Below are positions 48,057 to 56,717 of a stretch of 64,000 nucleotides of DNA, piece after piece. The position numbers and the translations under genes were made by a program. Source of the DNA: Mycolicibacterium komanii. Lineage in GTDB: Bacteria > Actinomycetota > Actinomycetes > Mycobacteriales > Mycobacteriaceae. The notes under the pieces are model-generated. The model had not been told where the DNA came from. It saw only the letters and a program-made list of their open reading frames with translations, and searched no databases. Location: positions 244,954 to 308,953 of the forward strand of contig NZ_CVTA01000033.1 of the NCBI RefSeq assembly GCF_001050035.1. The letters run 5' to 3'. Positions within the stretch are counted from its first letter, which is position 1. Each line of letters starts with the position of its first letter.

Positions 48057-49064
48057 GTGAACGTTTCCACCCTCGAATGGATCATCACGCTCAGCGTGAC
48101 GACCGCCATCCTGCTCTTCGATGTCGTCGTGATCGGGCGGCGGCCCCACGAGCCGTCGAAACGAGAGACGGGTATCGCGCTGACGATTTATGTCAGCCTG
48201 GCGATCATCTTCGGCCTGTGGACCTGGTTCTTCCACGGCAGCCAGTACGGCGTCGAATTCTTCGCCGGGTGGCTCACCGAGTACAGCCTGTCGGTGGACA
48301 ACCTGTTCGTCTTCATCATCATCATGGCGAGCTTCAACGTGCCCCGGAAATACCAGCAGCAGGCCCTCCTGGTGGGCATCATCCTGGCGCTGATCTTCCG
48401 AGGCATCTTCATCGCGCTCGGCGCCGTGGCGATCAACCAGTTCTCGTGGGTGTTCTACATCTTCGCCGCGTTCCTGGTCTACACCGCGATCAACCTCGCC
48501 CGCGACACCGACCACGACGACGACGGCGACAACATCGTGGTCAGGATCGCCCGCAACCACCTCAGCATGACCGACAAATGGGACGGGCTGAAGCTGTGGG
48601 TGAAGGAGAACGGCAAGCGGCTGATGACGCCGATGTTCCTCGTCATCGTGGCGCTGGGCACGACGGATCTGATCTTCGCGCTCGACTCCATCCCCGCGAT
48701 CTACGGGCTCACCCAGGAGCCGTACCTGGTCTTCACGGCCAACGTGTTCGCGCTGATGGGCCTGCGCCAGCTGTACTTCCTGCTGGGCGACCTGCTCAAA
48801 CGACTCGTCTTCCTGTCCCAGGGCCTGGCGTTCATTCTCGGGTTCATCGGGGTGAAGTTGCTTCTGCACGCCCTGCACGAGAACGAGGTACCGTTCATCA
48901 ACGGCGGTGAGCACGTTCCGGTGCCGGAGATCCCGACCCTGCTGTCGCTGGGGGTGATCGTCGTGACGCTGGCCATCACGACCGTGGCGAGCCTCTACAA
49001 GACGCGGGTGCACGACGTGAAGAACGGCACGGACGACAACGAGGAATCGTTGGATTCTCGCTGA
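48057..49064 (+). CDS. TerC/Alx-family membrane protein, probable Mn2+ exporter
   Basis: A 335-residue protein with about nine transmembrane helices. The TerC acidic motifs lie in the membrane: EYSLSVDNLFVF and IFALDSIPAIYG. An Asp-rich cytosolic loop (DTDHDDDGDN) could bind metal. Members such as Alx and YkoY export Mn2+ or help load metal on exported proteins, and several are controlled by the yybP-ykoY riboswitch, as seems true here. The GTG at 48057 follows GGAGGATCA. Confidence 0.88.
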   Translation: MNVSTLEWIITLSVTTAILLFDVVVIGRRPHEPSKRETGIALTIYVSLAIIFGLWTWFFHGSQYGVEFFAGWLTEYSLSVDNLFVFIIIMASFNVPRKYQQQALLVGIILALIFRGIFIALGAVAINQFSWVFYIFAAFLVYTAINLARDTDHDDDGDNIVVRIARNHLSMTDKWDGLKLWVKENGKRLMTPMFLVIVALGTTDLIFALDSIPAIYGLTQEPYLVFTANVFALMGLRQLYFLLGDLLKRLVFLSQGLAFILGFIGVKLLLHALHENEVPFINGGEHVPVPEIPTLLSLGVIVVTLAITTVASLYKTRVHDVKNGTDDNEESLDSR

Positions 49065-49108
49065 GCGCAACGCTCGACCGGGTTTGCACGCTCTGGAAGC
49101 CTTGCCGG

Positions 49109-49501
49109 GTGCGCCTATTCGTGACCGAAACCCCCGACGGGGGCTGGGATGAACTGACCGACGGCGGAGTTCCGCCCGTCCGCGTCGCCGCCAAAGACCT
49201 GCAGCATGCGCGACGGGTCCGCGCGCGGGTCCGAGCCGCCGGCGACGTCGCGGTCATTCTCGACGTCACCGTCGCGGTCGCGGCCGACTTCCGGTCCGTG
49301 CGCGACGTCCTCGAACCGGCCGAAGGGGTGCGCTACGCCGGCACCGTCGACGGCCTCGCCGGTCTGATCGCCGACATCGAAACGGCCGGGGTGGCCGACG
49401 GCGTCACCCTTGTACCGGTGTCGCCGCACGGCGATGTGCACTCCCTGGGTCGCGCGGTGCTGGACCGCCTGGCCTCACGGGCTCAGGCCAAAGCCTCGTA
49501 G
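49109..49501 (+). CDS. Small conserved hypothetical protein
   Basis: A 130-residue soluble protein with alternating strand and helix predictions (RLFVTETPDGGWDELTDG, VRAAGDVAVILDVTVAVA, DGLAGLIADIETAGVADGVTLVPVS). The C-terminal part, with ADGVTLVP and GRAVLDRLASRAQ, recalls the last segment of luciferase-like monooxygenases, but a TIM barrel cannot fit. Function unknown. It lies 44 bases after terC, so it may be read through from it, and its last 19 bases overlap the convergent serine hydrolase gene. Confidence 0.6.
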   Translation: MRLFVTETPDGGWDELTDGGVPPVRVAAKDLQHARRVRARVRAAGDVAVILDVTVAVAADFRSVRDVLEPAEGVRYAGTVDGLAGLIADIETAGVADGVTLVPVSPHGDVHSLGRAVLDRLASRAQAKAS

Positions 49502-50634
49502 ATCAGGCCGGCATACCGGTTGGTGCGTTCGGTTCCCGTCGTTCCCGGTCCCATCCGGTTCATCACGTAGGCGAACGTCGCCCGGCGGTCCAGATCCATC
49601 GCGATCGCCGAACCACCCCAGCCGCCCCACCAGCAGATCCTGCCCTCGGGTATGGCGGGAACGCTTTCGGGACAGGGCAACCCGAATCCGACGCCGAAGC
49701 GCAGCGGAATCATGAGCACCTGGTCGAGGCCGTGTGACTGTTCGTCGAATATCACGTCGATGGTGGTGGGGCGCAGCAGCTGCACGCCGTCGGCCGTGCC
49801 GCCCAGCGCGATCGGCGACAGGGCGCGCGCCAGCCCGCGCGCATTCCCATGGCCGTTCGCGCCGCCGATGTCGGCGCGCCGCCATGCGGTCGTCTCGGCG
49901 ATCGAGGCGACATCCTGGTCGGGCCGGATGGTGCCGAACGTCTTGATCATCGGGTGATCCTGCGGCAGTAGGTCGTACGGCAGCTCGAGGGGCGGAGGAG
50001 CGACGAGCTCGGCGATCCGGTCGTCGTCCTCGGGCCGGGCACCGATCTGGACGTCGGCGCCGAGAGGGGTGGCGATCTCGTCACGCACGAATTCCTTGAG
50101 CGACCTGCCGGTGACGCGGCGGATCACCTCCCCGATGAGGTGGCCGTAGTTGAGTGCGTGGTACCCCGACGCTGTGCCGGGAGGCCACCACGGAGCCTGG
50201 CCCGCGAGGTGGCTGGTCGAACGCTCCCAGTCGTACATGACGTCGAGGTCGAACGGCGCCTCCCATCCGGACACGCCGGACGTATGAGCGAGTAGATGCC
50301 GAATCTCGATGTCTTGCTTGCCATTCGCCGCGAACTCCGGCCAGTACTCGGCCACCGCGGCGGAGGGATCGAGCAGCCCGCGGTCGATGAGGATCAGAGC
50401 GGCCAGCGCGGTGAGGGTCTTGGTGCACGACCAGAAGTTCACGATGGTGTCTTCGCGCCACGGGGTCGTTTTGGCGCGGTCGGCATGGCCGCCCCAGATG
50501 TCGACGACGCACTCGCCGTCGACGTCCACCGCGATCGATGCCCCCAACTCCTCACCCTTGGCGATCTCATCGGCCAGCGCGTCGGCGAGCTTGTCGAACC
50601 GGCTGTCCCAGTGGCCCTGAACGGTCTCGTGCAT
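49483..50634 (-). CDS. Beta-lactamase-related serine hydrolase (EstB-like esterase)
   Basis: A 383-residue serine hydrolase of the class C beta-lactamase/esterase family. The nucleophile motif is SCTK (S-x-x-K), the second motif the tyrosine in YHALNYGHL, and WWGGWGGSA takes the place of the KTG/HxG box. No signal peptide, so a lipase or esterase in the cytosol is more likely than a beta-lactamase. Many paralogues exist in mycobacteria (LipE/LipL types). It overlaps the convergent hypothetical gene by 19 bases. Confidence 0.85.
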   Translation of the reverse strand: MHETVQGHWDSRFDKLADALADEIAKGEELGASIAVDVDGECVVDIWGGHADRAKTTPWREDTIVNFWSCTKTLTALAALILIDRGLLDPSAAVAEYWPEFAANGKQDIEIRHLLAHTSGVSGWEAPFDLDVMYDWERSTSHLAGQAPWWPPGTASGYHALNYGHLIGEVIRRVTGRSLKEFVRDEIATPLGADVQIGARPEDDDRIAELVAPPPLELPYDLLPQDHPMIKTFGTIRPDQDVASIAETTAWRRADIGGANGHGNARGLARALSPIALGGTADGVQLLRPTTIDVIFDEQSHGLDQVLMIPLRFGVGFGLPCPESVPAIPEGRICWWGGWGGSAIAMDLDRRATFAYVMNRMGPGTTGTERTNRYAGLIYEALA

Positions 50635-50708
50635 CGGCTCATCATGCCGCTGCCCAGCGGATTTATGAAGTAAACAGCCCCGTTTCGTGCGCTCGCCCCG
50701 GTACCTTG

Positions 50709-50726
50709 ATTGACGGAAGCGTCAAT
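50709..50726 (+). repeat. Inverted repeat before a small secreted protein gene
   Basis: ATTGACG-GAAG-CGTCAAT is a perfect 7-bp inverted repeat with a 4-base loop, ending four bases before the AGGAGG ribosome site. It could be an operator or a 5' RNA hairpin. Confidence 0.5.
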
Positions 50727-50742
50727 AGTCAGGAGGTATGCG

Positions 50743-50979
50743 ATGCGCAGGTTCGCGACGGCGGTCGCCGTAGGTGCGCTGATCCTGGGTCCGTTCGTGA
50801 CGGCACAGTCCGCGGGTGCCGCTGCGGTAGCCCCCGACACCATCGCCCCCGTTCCCGCAATGCCCACCGAACCGAGGGTCCAGGCGTTCGACTGCCAGGG
50901 CACGACCGGAAACATGGGATGCGGTCCCGGCTGGTTCTGGCGCGACGGTTGGCGGGGCTGGGGGTGCTACCCATGCTGA
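50743..50979 (+). CDS. Small secreted Cys/Trp-rich protein
   Basis: A 78-residue exported protein. Signal peptide MRRFATAVAVGALILGPFVTA with cleavage near QSAGAAA. The mature part is proline-rich and then ends in a compact tail with four cysteines and four tryptophan/aromatic turns (DCQGTTGNMGCGPGWFW..., ending GWGCYPC). The cysteines could make two disulfides. I do not recognise a family. The ATG at 50743 follows AGGAGG with ideal spacing. Its TGA lies inside the start of the next secreted-protein gene (7-base overlap). Confidence 0.75.
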   Translation: MRRFATAVAVGALILGPFVTAQSAGAAAVAPDTIAPVPAMPTEPRVQAFDCQGTTGNMGCGPGWFWRDGWRGWGCYPC

Positions 50980-51506
50980 CGCCGACGGCGTTGCGGGCCT
51001 CCTGCGCGATCGCGACGACGGCGGTCGCCACTGCGCTCGGAATCGGTTCGGCCGCAGCGCAATCCACCGACTACAGCAGGTTGCCGGTGGATCCGAACTC
51101 GATCACCGACTCGCTGGCCTACACCGCGGCACCGCTCGCGATCAATCCTGACGGTCAGCCGGGCGTGAAGGCCGAGTACACCCACCGGGAGGGCGGCACA
51201 CGGCAGATCACCACCACCATCCTGGTGCTGGCCGACCCTGCGGCCGCCTCGGCGGCGCTCAACGGTGCGGCCGCCGACGTCGCCAACCAGCACTCGCAAC
51301 CCGTCGATGTGGGGACGGGTGGCACGATGGTCACCGGCACGTCGCCCGACGGTGCCGAGTCCGTGGCCGTGCTGACATTCACCGAGGGCAACACCGCGAC
51401 GACGATCGAATTCGAGGGTCCTGCAAACGATCCCGCGCCGGCCGACCTGGTGACCGAGCTGGGTCAGAAGCAGGCCGCGGCGATCACGAACTGGCAGACC
51501 GCGTAA
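50973..51506 (+). CDS. Secreted protein of unknown function
   Basis: A 177-residue exported protein. Signal peptide MLTPTALRASCAIATTAVATALGIGSAAA, cleaved before QSTDYS; the cysteine at residue 11 is not in a lipobox. The mature domain (ITDSLAYTAAPLAINPDGQPG, TRQITTTILVLADPAAASAALN, ESVAVLTFTEGNTATTIEFEG) looks like an alpha-beta sandwich, as in several small mycobacterial secreted or Lpq-type proteins. It overlaps the small Cys-rich gene by 7 bases and is surely co-expressed with it. Function unknown. Confidence 0.7.
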   Translation: MLTPTALRASCAIATTAVATALGIGSAAAQSTDYSRLPVDPNSITDSLAYTAAPLAINPDGQPGVKAEYTHREGGTRQITTTILVLADPAAASAALNGAAADVANQHSQPVDVGTGGTMVTGTSPDGAESVAVLTFTEGNTATTIEFEGPANDPAPADLVTELGQKQAAAITNWQTA

Positions 51507-51522
51507 CCCGACGGGCGGTCGG

Positions 51523-52038
51523 TCACCAGTTGTCGTAGCCGCCTTCGGGTCCCAGCATGCGTTCGAGCCGGGTGCGGTTGATCCGGGCGAGTTCGTTGCG
51601 CACGATCTTGCGCTCTGTCTCGATGTCGTTGTGCATCCGGTCGGTCATCGTTGCGAGCACCTGCGTGGCGTCGTAGCCGTTGATGAACATCACGAAGCCG
51701 AAGCCGAAGTGTTCGAGGTAGCGCTTCGAGGCTGCGCCGAGTCGCTCCATCAGCTCGGGCAGGTCACACCAGATCGCGCACTGCTCGGCGGCCGATTTCT
51801 CGCTGCCCGGCCGCCGCCCGACGTCCGGGTACGCCTGCAGGATCGTGTCGATCGAGTCCTCGCCGAGGCCGAACAACAACGCGTCGGCTTCGCGGAACAG
51901 CGAGTCGTGGTCGGCGTACGGGCGGCCGCGCGCCAGATCGGCGGCCAGCGGCACGCTGTAGCAGCATTCGTAGACGGCGTGCACCGCCCTGCGCATCGGC
52001 ATCGCGTTGAACGCTTCGAGGCCGATCCCCTGATGCAT
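51523..52038 (-). CDS. OHCU decarboxylase (UraD)-like protein lacking the usual histidine
   Basis: A 171-residue helical protein with the layout of 2-oxo-4-hydroxy-4-carboxy-5-ureidoimidazoline decarboxylase: GIGLEAFNAMPMRRAV at the start, SAAEQ, then YLEHFGFGFVMFINGYDATQVLATM and RMHNDIETERKIVRNELARI. In true UraD a histidine sits in an HPDL-like motif; here the string is AYPDVG, with Tyr at residue 70. No other uricolytic gene is nearby. It may have another reaction. The ATG at 52038 is chosen; a GTG six bases earlier is possible. Confidence 0.75.
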   Translation of the reverse strand: MHQGIGLEAFNAMPMRRAVHAVYECCYSVPLAADLARGRPYADHDSLFREADALLFGLGEDSIDTILQAYPDVGRRPGSEKSAAEQCAIWCDLPELMERLGAASKRYLEHFGFGFVMFINGYDATQVLATMTDRMHNDIETERKIVRNELARINRTRLERMLGPEGGYDNW

Positions 52039-52127
52039 CAACACGAGAGCAATGATCGATCGCGACGAGAACGTCCAGGTTACGGCGTGTTACAGCGAGG
52101 AAAAATCAGCGCGCCCGTCAATCGGAC

Positions 52128-52613
52128 TCAGTGCTCCTTCTTGAACCGCTCCACCGACGCCTGAACCTCGGCCTCGGCCTCCGCGCGGCCGACCCAGTCG
52201 GCGGCCTTCACGTACTTGCCGGGTTCGAGGTCCTTGTAGTGCACGAAGAAGTGCTTAATCGCCTCGAGCTCGTGCTGGGGCACGTCACCGAGATCCTGAA
52301 TGTGGTCCCAGCGCCCGTCGTCGGCGGGCACGCACAGCACCTTGTCGTCGCCACCGGCCTCGTCGGTCATCTTGAACATCGCCACCGGGCGAACCTCGAC
52401 GATGCAGCCGGGGAACACGGACTCGGGCAGCAGCACCAGCGCGTCGAGCGGATCGCCGTCCTCGCCGAGGGTGTTCTCGAAGAACCCGTAATCGGTCGGA
52501 TAGGCCATCGACGTGTACAGGTAGCGGTCCAGCTTCACCCGGCCGGAGTCGTGGTCCACCTCGTACTTGTTGCGCGAACCCTTGGGAATCTCGATGACTA
52601 CGTCGAACTGCAC
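52128..52613 (-). CDS. ppa: Inorganic pyrophosphatase
   Basis: A 161-residue family I pyrophosphatase. The Mg2+ cluster is clear: [21 protein letters not shown], and [15 protein letters not shown] further on. [13 protein letters not shown] is the N-terminal active-site strand. Equivalent to Rv3628. It removes PPi and drives biosynthesis. The GTG at 52613 gives [13 protein letters not shown] as in the M. tuberculosis protein; the 16-residue extension upstream is not conserved. It is divergent from the carboxypeptidase gene over 114 bases. Confidence 0.95.
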   Translation of the reverse strand: MQFDVVIEIPKGSRNKYEVDHDSGRVKLDRYLYTSMAYPTDYGFFENTLGEDGDPLDALVLLPESVFPGCIVEVRPVAMFKMTDEAGGDDKVLCVPADDGRWDHIQDLGDVPQHELEAIKHFFVHYKDLEPGKYVKAADWVGRAEAEAEVQASVERFKKEH

Positions 52614-52727
52614 GGCCGCGGCTCCTTGCCCTGTGCTCTGGTCTGGGTCGTCCGGTGACAAATCGGGTCAACCTTAATCGAGGGATACGCTGCTGTACGG
52701 GGGCGGTCCAGGTTGAGCAGGAGGGTT

Positions 52728-54107
52728 ATGCGGCCCAGTCAGTGGCGGCGATCCACACACGTGGCGGTATCGGTGGCGGTGCTGCTGCTGGTTGCCGTGG
52801 TCGTGGCGGTGGCCGCCGTGCTCACGACGGGTCGGTCGACCGAGGCGGCGGCGGGCAAGCCGACGCCTCCGGCCGCGACCGCCAGTCCCGCCGTCGTCCC
52901 GGTGGCCGACGCGGCGCCCAAACCGCTGCCGGATCGGCTGGCCGCCAAGCTGGCGCCCGCGCTGGCCGACCCGAACCTCGGTGACCTCGCAGGACGCGTC
53001 ACCGACGCGATGACCGCGGCCCCGCTGTGGGAGCAGCGCGCCGACGTGCCGATGCAGCCTGCGTCGACGAACAAGACGCTGACCGCCGCGGCCGCGCTGC
53101 TGACCCTGGACCGCGAGGCCCGGCTCACCACGCGCGTGTTCAGCGGGAGCAGGCCCGGTGTCGTGGTGCTCAAGGGTGGCGGCGACCCCACGCTGTCGGC
53201 GGCGCCTGCCGGTGAGGAGACCTGGTACCGAGACGCCGCACGCATCAGCGATCTCGCCGAGCAGGTCACCGGCAGCGGCATCGAGGTGACGTCGGTGCTG
53301 GTCGACACCAGCACCTACAGCGGGCCCACCATGGCGCCGGGCTGGGATCCCCTCGACATCGACGGCGGTGACATCGCGCCGATGGAGTCGGTCATGCTCG
53401 ACGGCGGCCGCACCCAGCCCGTTAGCGTCGACTCGGCCCGGTCCCGCACGCCGGCGCTCGACGCCGGACGGGCGCTGGCGGCGGCGCTGAAGATCGACCC
53501 CGCGAAGGTCAGCGTGGCGCCCGGCAGCGCGAACGGCGGCAAGGAACTCGGCTCCGTCCAGTCGCCGCCGCTGATTTCGCGGCTGCGCGACATGATGAAC
53601 GCGTCCGACAACGTGATGGCCGAGGCGATCGGGCGCGAGGTCGCCGCGGCGCTCAACCGTCCGCAGAGCTTCGACGGCGCCGTGCGCGCGGTCCTCGGCG
53701 CCCTCGGTGACGCCGGGGTCGAAACCACCGGGGCGAGGCTCTTCGACTCCAGCGGGCTGTCCGTCGACGACCGCCTCACCGCGGAGACGCTCGACGAGGT
53801 GGTCCAGGCCGCGGCCGGGGACGACCAACCCAAGCTGCGGCCGCTGGTCGACCTGCTCCCCATCGCCGGGGGCAGCGGAACCCTGTCCAACCGCTATCTG
53901 GACACCGACATCGTCAAACCCGCCGCCGGTTTCCTGCGCGCCAAGACCGGCTCGCTGACCGGCACCAACTCTCTGGCAGGCATCATCACCGACTCGAGCG
54001 GCCGGGTGCTCACCTTCGCGCTGATCTCCAACAACGCCGGCCCCACCGGACGCATCGCGCTCGACAACCTGGCGGCCACACTGCGGGCGTGCGGATGCAG
54101 CGCGTGA
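52728..54107 (+). CDS. D-alanyl-D-alanine carboxypeptidase, PBP4/DacB type (Rv3627c-like)
   Basis: A 459-residue exported S13-family penicillin-binding protein that trims or cuts peptidoglycan peptides. An N-terminal signal anchor (residues 15-38) precedes the catalytic domain with S113-T-N-K116, S293-D-N and K406-T-G, the S13 set with a large insertion between the first two motifs. The ATG at 52728 follows AGGAGGG. The stop overlaps the GTG of the metalloprotease gene (GTGA). It heads a coupled run into tilS and hpt. Confidence 0.92.
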   Translation: MRPSQWRRSTHVAVSVAVLLLVAVVVAVAAVLTTGRSTEAAAGKPTPPAATASPAVVPVADAAPKPLPDRLAAKLAPALADPNLGDLAGRVTDAMTAAPLWEQRADVPMQPASTNKTLTAAAALLTLDREARLTTRVFSGSRPGVVVLKGGGDPTLSAAPAGEETWYRDAARISDLAEQVTGSGIEVTSVLVDTSTYSGPTMAPGWDPLDIDGGDIAPMESVMLDGGRTQPVSVDSARSRTPALDAGRALAAALKIDPAKVSVAPGSANGGKELGSVQSPPLISRLRDMMNASDNVMAEAIGREVAAALNRPQSFDGAVRAVLGALGDAGVETTGARLFDSSGLSVDDRLTAETLDEVVQAAAGDDQPKLRPLVDLLPIAGGSGTLSNRYLDTDIVKPAAGFLRAKTGSLTGTNSLAGIITDSSGRVLTFALISNNAGPTGRIALDNLAATLRACGCSA

Positions 54108-55165
54108 GCCCGTCGGCCAAGTCCTCTCTGTCGGTCGGGCGCGCCGTCGACTGGAACTTCGCGGCGACCGTGGGGGAGAGGCTGGCCCGCCCCGGCCCCG
54201 CGTCGACCGACTACACCCGCCGCCAGGTGATCGAGCAGTTGGCCGAGGCCTCGCGTTCCGCGGAGCTTCCGGTGCGTGAGGTCACCGGGATGACGGAGGG
54301 TGGCGACATCCCCGAAGCGCGAATCGTCGACCGCCCGCAGTGGATTCGCGCCGCCACCCAGTCGATGCGGGTGATGACCGGCGGTTCGGAGAAGCCGCGA
54401 GGCGCCATCAGCGGACGCATCACGGGTGCGCAGACCGGGGCCGTGCTCGCATTCATCTCCTCGGGGATCCTCGGACAGTACGATCCGTTCGGTCCCGGCG
54501 GCGGGGAACTGCTGCTGGTCTACCCGAACGTGATCGCCGTCGAGCGCCAGTTGCGGGTGCAGCCCTACGACTTTCGGCTGTGGGTCTGCTTGCACGAGGT
54601 CACCCACCGGGTGCAGTTCCGCGCCAACCCGTGGCTGGCCGAGCACATGTCCCGCGCGCTCGGCGTGCTCACCGAAGAAGGCTCCGACGACATCACCGAA
54701 ATGGTGTCGCGGCTCGCCGAGTTCGTGCGAAGCCGCCGGAGCGAGACGAACGGCGTTGTCGCCGATGCCAACTCGAACGGCATGATCGGGCTGTTGCGCG
54801 CCGTGCAGTCCGAACCCCAGCGCGAGGCCCTCGACCAACTGCTGGTGCTCGGCACGCTGCTGGAAGGTCACGCGGACCACGTGATGGACGCCGTCGGCCC
54901 GACCGTGGTGCCGTCCGTCGCGACGATCCGCAAGCGGTTCGACGAGCGGCGGCAACGCAAGCAGTCGCCGCTGCAACGCGTGGTGCGGATGCTTCTCGGC
55001 ATCGACGCCAAGCTCAGCCAGTACACCCGCGGTAAGGCATTCGTCGACCACGTGGTGTCCACCGTCGGGATGAGCCGGTTCAACGCCGTGTGGACGAGCG
55101 CCGAAACACTGCCCCTGCCAACCGAAATCGATGAGCCGCAACGATGGATCGACAGGGTGCTGTAG
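54104..55165 (+). CDS. Zinc-dependent metalloprotease-like protein (DUF2342, Rv3626c-like)
   Basis: A 353-residue protein of the actinobacterial DUF2342 family, sometimes named coenzyme F420 biosynthesis-associated, now placed with zinc metalloproteases. The HEXXH site is H164-E-V-T-H168 in CLHEVTHRVQF, with downstream acidic candidates in EEGSDDITEM. LLEGHADHVMDAVG is another conserved block. The substrate is unknown. The GTG at 54104 is chosen because it overlaps the upstream stop; ATG at 54095 and GTG at 54089 are alternatives. It overlaps tilS by 22 bases. Confidence 0.83.
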   Translation: MSPSAKSSLSVGRAVDWNFAATVGERLARPGPASTDYTRRQVIEQLAEASRSAELPVREVTGMTEGGDIPEARIVDRPQWIRAATQSMRVMTGGSEKPRGAISGRITGAQTGAVLAFISSGILGQYDPFGPGGGELLLVYPNVIAVERQLRVQPYDFRLWVCLHEVTHRVQFRANPWLAEHMSRALGVLTEEGSDDITEMVSRLAEFVRSRRSETNGVVADANSNGMIGLLRAVQSEPQREALDQLLVLGTLLEGHADHVMDAVGPTVVPSVATIRKRFDERRQRKQSPLQRVVRMLLGIDAKLSQYTRGKAFVDHVVSTVGMSRFNAVWTSAETLPLPTEIDEPQRWIDRVL

Positions 55166-56130
55166 CCGCACTTCGAGCGGCCGTCGCGGCGTTCGACCGC
55201 GACTTCGACGTCGGTGACCGCTGGTGCGTCGCGCTCTCCGGCGGTGCCGACTCGCTGGCGCTGACCGCGGTCGCGGCAGGCCTCAAACCGACCACCGCGC
55301 TCGTCGTCGACCACCGACTGCAGCCCGACTCCGCCACCGTGGCGGAAACCGCGCGAGGCCATGCGCTGTCCCTGGGATGCATTGCGGCGCAGACGATCAC
55401 CGTTGACGTCGGGATGGAGGGCGGCCCCGAGGCCGCCGCACGCACCGCGCGTTACCGCGCACTGGATGCGGCGCGGGACGGCATGCCGGTACTGCTTGGG
55501 CACACGCTGGACGATCAGGCCGAGACGGTGCTGTTGGGGCTGGGCCGCGGGTCCGGGCCCCGGTCGATCGCCGGCATGCGGCCGTGGGACCCACCGTGGG
55601 GCCGGCCGCTGCTCGGTGTGAGGCGGGCCGTGACCCAAGCCGCGTGCGCCGAGCTCGGCTTGACCCCGTGGCAGGACCCGCACAATTCCGACCGCAGGTT
55701 CACCCGGGTCCGCCTCCGTGAAGAGGTCCTGCCGCTGCTCGAGGACGTTCTCGGCGGCGGCGTCGCCGAGGCGCTGGCCCGCACCGCCGGTGCGCTGCGC
55801 GCCGACACCGACACCCTCGACGAACTGGCCGACCGCGCGCTGAGCGGGGTGCGCCGCGACGACGCGCTCGACGGCACAGAGCTGGCGCAGCTTCCAGAAG
55901 CATTGCGGCGCAGGGTGATCCGCCGCTGGCTGCTCGACGGCGGCGCTGCCGGGCTGACCGACAGGCAGATCCGTGCCGTCGACGCCCTCGTCACGGCGTG
56001 GCGGGGCCAGGGCGGTGTGGCGGTCGGATCACCCCTGCGCGAGCGCCGACTGATCGCAAGCCGCCGGGACGGCATGCTGACCCTGCACACGGAGCCGGTA
56101 GGAACCATGAAAAACTGTGCCCGTGCCTGA
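55144..56130 (+). CDS. tilS: tRNA(Ile)-lysidine synthetase
   Basis: A 328-residue PP-loop ATPase that changes the wobble C of the AUA-reading tRNA-Ile to lysidine. The PP-loop is S32-G-G-A-D-S37, followed by [25 protein letters not shown] and [15 protein letters not shown]. The short C-terminal part is typical of actinobacteria (Rv3625c, formerly mesJ). The ATG at 55144 lies inside the metalloprotease gene, and hpt starts inside the end of tilS. The tilS-hpt-ftsH grouping is common in bacteria, although here other genes lie before ftsH. Confidence 0.93.
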   Translation: MDRQGAVAALRAAVAAFDRDFDVGDRWCVALSGGADSLALTAVAAGLKPTTALVVDHRLQPDSATVAETARGHALSLGCIAAQTITVDVGMEGGPEAAARTARYRALDAARDGMPVLLGHTLDDQAETVLLGLGRGSGPRSIAGMRPWDPPWGRPLLGVRRAVTQAACAELGLTPWQDPHNSDRRFTRVRLREEVLPLLEDVLGGGVAEALARTAGALRADTDTLDELADRALSGVRRDDALDGTELAQLPEALRRRVIRRWLLDGGAAGLTDRQIRAVDALVTAWRGQGGVAVGSPLRERRLIASRRDGMLTLHTEPVGTMKNCARA

Positions 56131-56707
56131 GCCATCCGCCGAGATCTACACCGGCGACATCAAGTCGGTGCTGCTGTCGTCCGACGAGATCCAGGCCAAG
56201 ATCGCCGAACTCGGCGCCCGCATCGCGGAGGAGTACCGCGACGCCGTCGCCGAGAACGGCCAAGATCTCCTGCTGGTGACCGTGCTCAAGGGCGCGGTCT
56301 TCTTCGTCACGGACCTGGCCCGCGCGATCCCGCTGCCGACGCAGTTGGAGTTCATGGCGGTGAGCTCGTACGGTTCGTCGACGTCGTCGTCCGGCGTCGT
56401 GCGCATCCTCAAGGACCTCGACCGCGACATCAACGGCCGCGACGTGCTGATCGTCGAGGACATCGTCGACTCCGGGCTCACGTTGTCGTGGCTGCTGCGC
56501 AACCTCGCGACCCGCCATCCCCGCTCGCTGCGGGTGTGCGCGCTGCTGCGCAAACCCGACGCGGTGCGTGCCGACGTCGACATCGCCCACGTCGGATTCG
56601 ACATCCCCAACGAGTTCGTCGTCGGATACGGCCTGGACTACGCGGAGCGCTACCGCGACCTCAACTACATCGGCACCTTGGATCCGAAGGTGTACGAGCA
56701 GCACTGA
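56117..56707 (+). CDS. hpt: Hypoxanthine-guanine phosphoribosyltransferase
   Basis: A 196-residue purine salvage enzyme (Rv3624c-like). The PRPP motif is LIVE114-D-IVD118-SGLT, with the substrate lysine in LKGAVFF and the flexible loop [21 protein letters not shown] closes the C-terminus. The GTG at 56117 overlaps the tilS end by 14 bases; GTG at 56123 is an equally possible start. It converts hypoxanthine and guanine to IMP and GMP in the cytosol. Confidence 0.95.
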   Translation: MPVPEPSAEIYTGDIKSVLLSSDEIQAKIAELGARIAEEYRDAVAENGQDLLLVTVLKGAVFFVTDLARAIPLPTQLEFMAVSSYGSSTSSSGVVRILKDLDRDINGRDVLIVEDIVDSGLTLSWLLRNLATRHPRSLRVCALLRKPDAVRADVDIAHVGFDIPNEFVVGYGLDYAERYRDLNYIGTLDPKVYEQH

Positions 56708-56717
56708 ACGGCGCAAG

